Positions 5,488-6,418 of a DNA stretch of 6,418 bases are shown piece by piece. Below the pieces are notes generated by a model. The model was not told where the DNA came from and did no database searches. It was given only the letters and a program-made list of their open reading frames with translations. Source of the DNA: an uncultured Ardenticatenia bacterium (GTDB taxonomy: Bacteria; Chloroflexota; Anaerolineae; Promineifilales; Promineifilaceae). The position numbers and the translations under genes are program-made. Position 1 is the first letter of the stretch. Every line of letters begins with the position of its first letter. The stretch is taken from positions 1-6,418 of the forward strand of contig CALLZA010000395.1 in assembly GCA_937858165.1 (NCBI GenBank), in the 5' to 3' direction.

Positions 5488-6418
5488 ACTCGGCCGCGGG
5501 CAATTCGACCAGGAAAGTGGTGCCAAGGGCCATGTAACTCTCTTCAACGACGATGCGGCCGTCCATTTTCTCGACGGCATCGCGGGCGATGTAGAGTCCC
5601 AGCCCATGCCCCTCGGCGCGCGTGGTAAAACCAAGGGCGAAGATCGTGTCCCACCGTTCGTGGTGAATGCCTGGGCCGGTGTCGGCCAGGCGAACCTTGA
5701 TCGGCCGGCCATCATCCTCCCCGCCCCAGGCGGTAGACAGGCGAATTTCGCCGGTGCGCCCCGCCTCTTCGGCGATCTGCTCGATGGCGTTGTGGAGGAG
5801 GTTCAGAAACACGTGCAGTAGACGCACCTCATTGCCGCTAATCGGGGGCAGATCATCAGCCAGTTCCAGCGCCAGGCGCACGTGATGGCGCACGGCCAGC
5901 GGCTTGGCCTGGACACAGGCGTCGCGGATGACCCGGTTGACATCGACCAGGCCATCCTGGCCGTTTTTCATCAACCGCTGAAACTCGCGGACGGTGTCTT
6001 TTAGTTGATTAGCCATTTGACCGGCGGCAACCAGCTCGGCGCCAATGCTTTCGACGTCAATCGCTTCGCCGCGGGTGGTCATACGGCTTATGCTGGTGAT
6101 GGCGTTTCGAATGGTCAGGTCAAGGCCGCTGAGTGTGCCGCCCAGTTCATGCCCCAACGTAGAGGCCAGATTGCCGCTGATGATGAAGGGCGTCTCGGCG
6201 CGCACACGGTCTTCGAATAGGAGCGTTTCCAGCGCCGCGCGCAACAGAATGCCCGTGGCCATAACGGTGCGCAGGCGCGCTGTGTCGAAGTGGGATGGAT
6301 GCAGGCTGACCACGAACAGGGCATGGTCTATCTGTGCCCCAGACTGCAGGGGAATGTCGACAAAGCACGCGAAAGGGCACGAGGCGAGAGGCGTGCGAAA
6401 CAGGGCGACGGCGCGGGG
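5486..6418 (-). CDS. GAF-containing sensor histidine kinase, 5' end cut off by the window edge
   Basis: This is the C-terminal 310 residues of a soluble histidine kinase; the frame has no stop up to the right edge, so the gene begins outside the window. The first roughly 75 visible residues read like the last strands and closing helix of a GAF sensor domain (VDIPLQSGAQ, then HALFVVSLHPSHF, then a helix ending ALETLLFEDRV). Next comes the dimerisation/phosphoacceptor helix with LGHELGG; the His codon is 6149..6151, followed by the expected acidic Glu. The ATPase core has all boxes: N-box FLNLLHNAIEQI, D-box ADTGPGI, F-box region FALGFTT and G-box GHGLGLYIA, ending in GTTFLVELP. These are the residues of an active autokinase that would phosphorylate a receiver Asp. 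A GTG at 6313 is possible as a start but falls inside the GAF fold, so I reject it. Its stop lies 9 bases before the next gene, which starts with a receiver domain and is the obvious candidate partner. Family call is firm; the signal sensed is unknown. Confidence 0.93.
   Translation of the reverse strand, partial: PRAVALFRTPLASCPFACFVDIPLQSGAQIDHALFVVSLHPSHFDTARLRTVMATGILLRAALETLLFEDRVRAETPFIISGNLASTLGHELGGTLSGLDLTIRNAITSISRMTTRGEAIDVESIGAELVAAGQMANQLKDTVREFQRLMKNGQDGLVDVNRVIRDACVQAKPLAVRHHVRLALELADDLPPISGNEVRLLHVFLNLLHNAIEQIAEEAGRTGEIRLSTAWGGEDDGRPIKVRLADTGPGIHHERWDTIFALGFTTRAEGHGLGLYIARDAVEKMDGRIVVEESYMALGTTFLVELPAAE

Noticed and set aside
5474..5488. Programmed read-through of the TGA, or a pseudogene split by a nonsense mutation
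   Set aside because: Both proteins have natural ends at the junction, and GAGGA with 6-base spacing to ATG supports an independent start. The TGA is followed by G, not the C typical of leaky stops. Kept only as a check within a finding.
6311..6313. GTG as the start of the upstream kinase (275 aa)
   Set aside because: The frame continues open for 35 more codons to the window edge, and those residues complete GAF-like strands, so the gene is longer and truncated by the window.
1..6418. CRISPR array, tRNA or rRNA gene, insertion sequence, phage attachment site, defence-system enzyme
   Set aside because: No short regularly spaced DNA repeats, no RNA-gene-like sequence, no transposase or nuclease motifs and no inverted terminal repeats were seen; nearly the whole window is accounted for by the two kinase genes.

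Overview
The window (about 64% G+C by eye) holds two large signal-transduction genes, both on the minus strand and co-directional. Reading in the direction of transcription (right to left), the first is the 3' part of a GAF-containing sensor histidine kinase that enters from beyond the right edge (5486..6418). The second is a complete 1753-residue protein (215..5476) built as an N-terminal response-regulator receiver (REC) domain, eight consecutive GAF domains and a C-terminal histidine-kinase ATPase. Nothing in the window looks like a mobile element, an RNA gene or a CRISPR array.

Layout: 5486..6418 is the end of a GAF domain, a canonical His-Glu phosphoacceptor helix and a full set of kinase ATP-binding boxes. 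Nine bases separate its stop from the ATG of the giant gene. The Shine-Dalgarno GAGGA overlaps that stop and both genes are in the same frame, so they look translationally coupled. 5093..5476 encodes the REC domain, about 926..5068 the eight-GAF array, and 218..925 the kinase core. Bases 1..214 lie downstream of the giant gene. They are clearly richer in G+C than the genes (about 74% by hand count over 1..195), carry a short perfect palindrome right after the stop, and contain an open minus-strand frame that I cannot identify.

How they may work together (inference): the upstream kinase has an orthodox H-box and ATP site, and the downstream protein has an orthodox REC domain, so the simplest model is that the first kinase phosphorylates Asp59 of the second protein. 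That would gate or tune an eight-GAF cytosolic sensor whose own kinase core has an intact-looking ATP site but a non-canonical His-Arg phosphoacceptor region. Neither protein shows a DNA-binding or enzymatic output domain, so any final target lies outside the window. I see no transmembrane segments or signal peptides; both visible products look cytosolic.

Organism: high G+C, GTG/ATG starts, long soluble multi-GAF kinases and a REC-GAF(n)-kinase layout suggest a member of the Chloroflexota (Anaerolineae/Ardenticatenia-like), with a filamentous cyanobacterium or myxobacterium less likely. This rests on architecture and style only and is low confidence.
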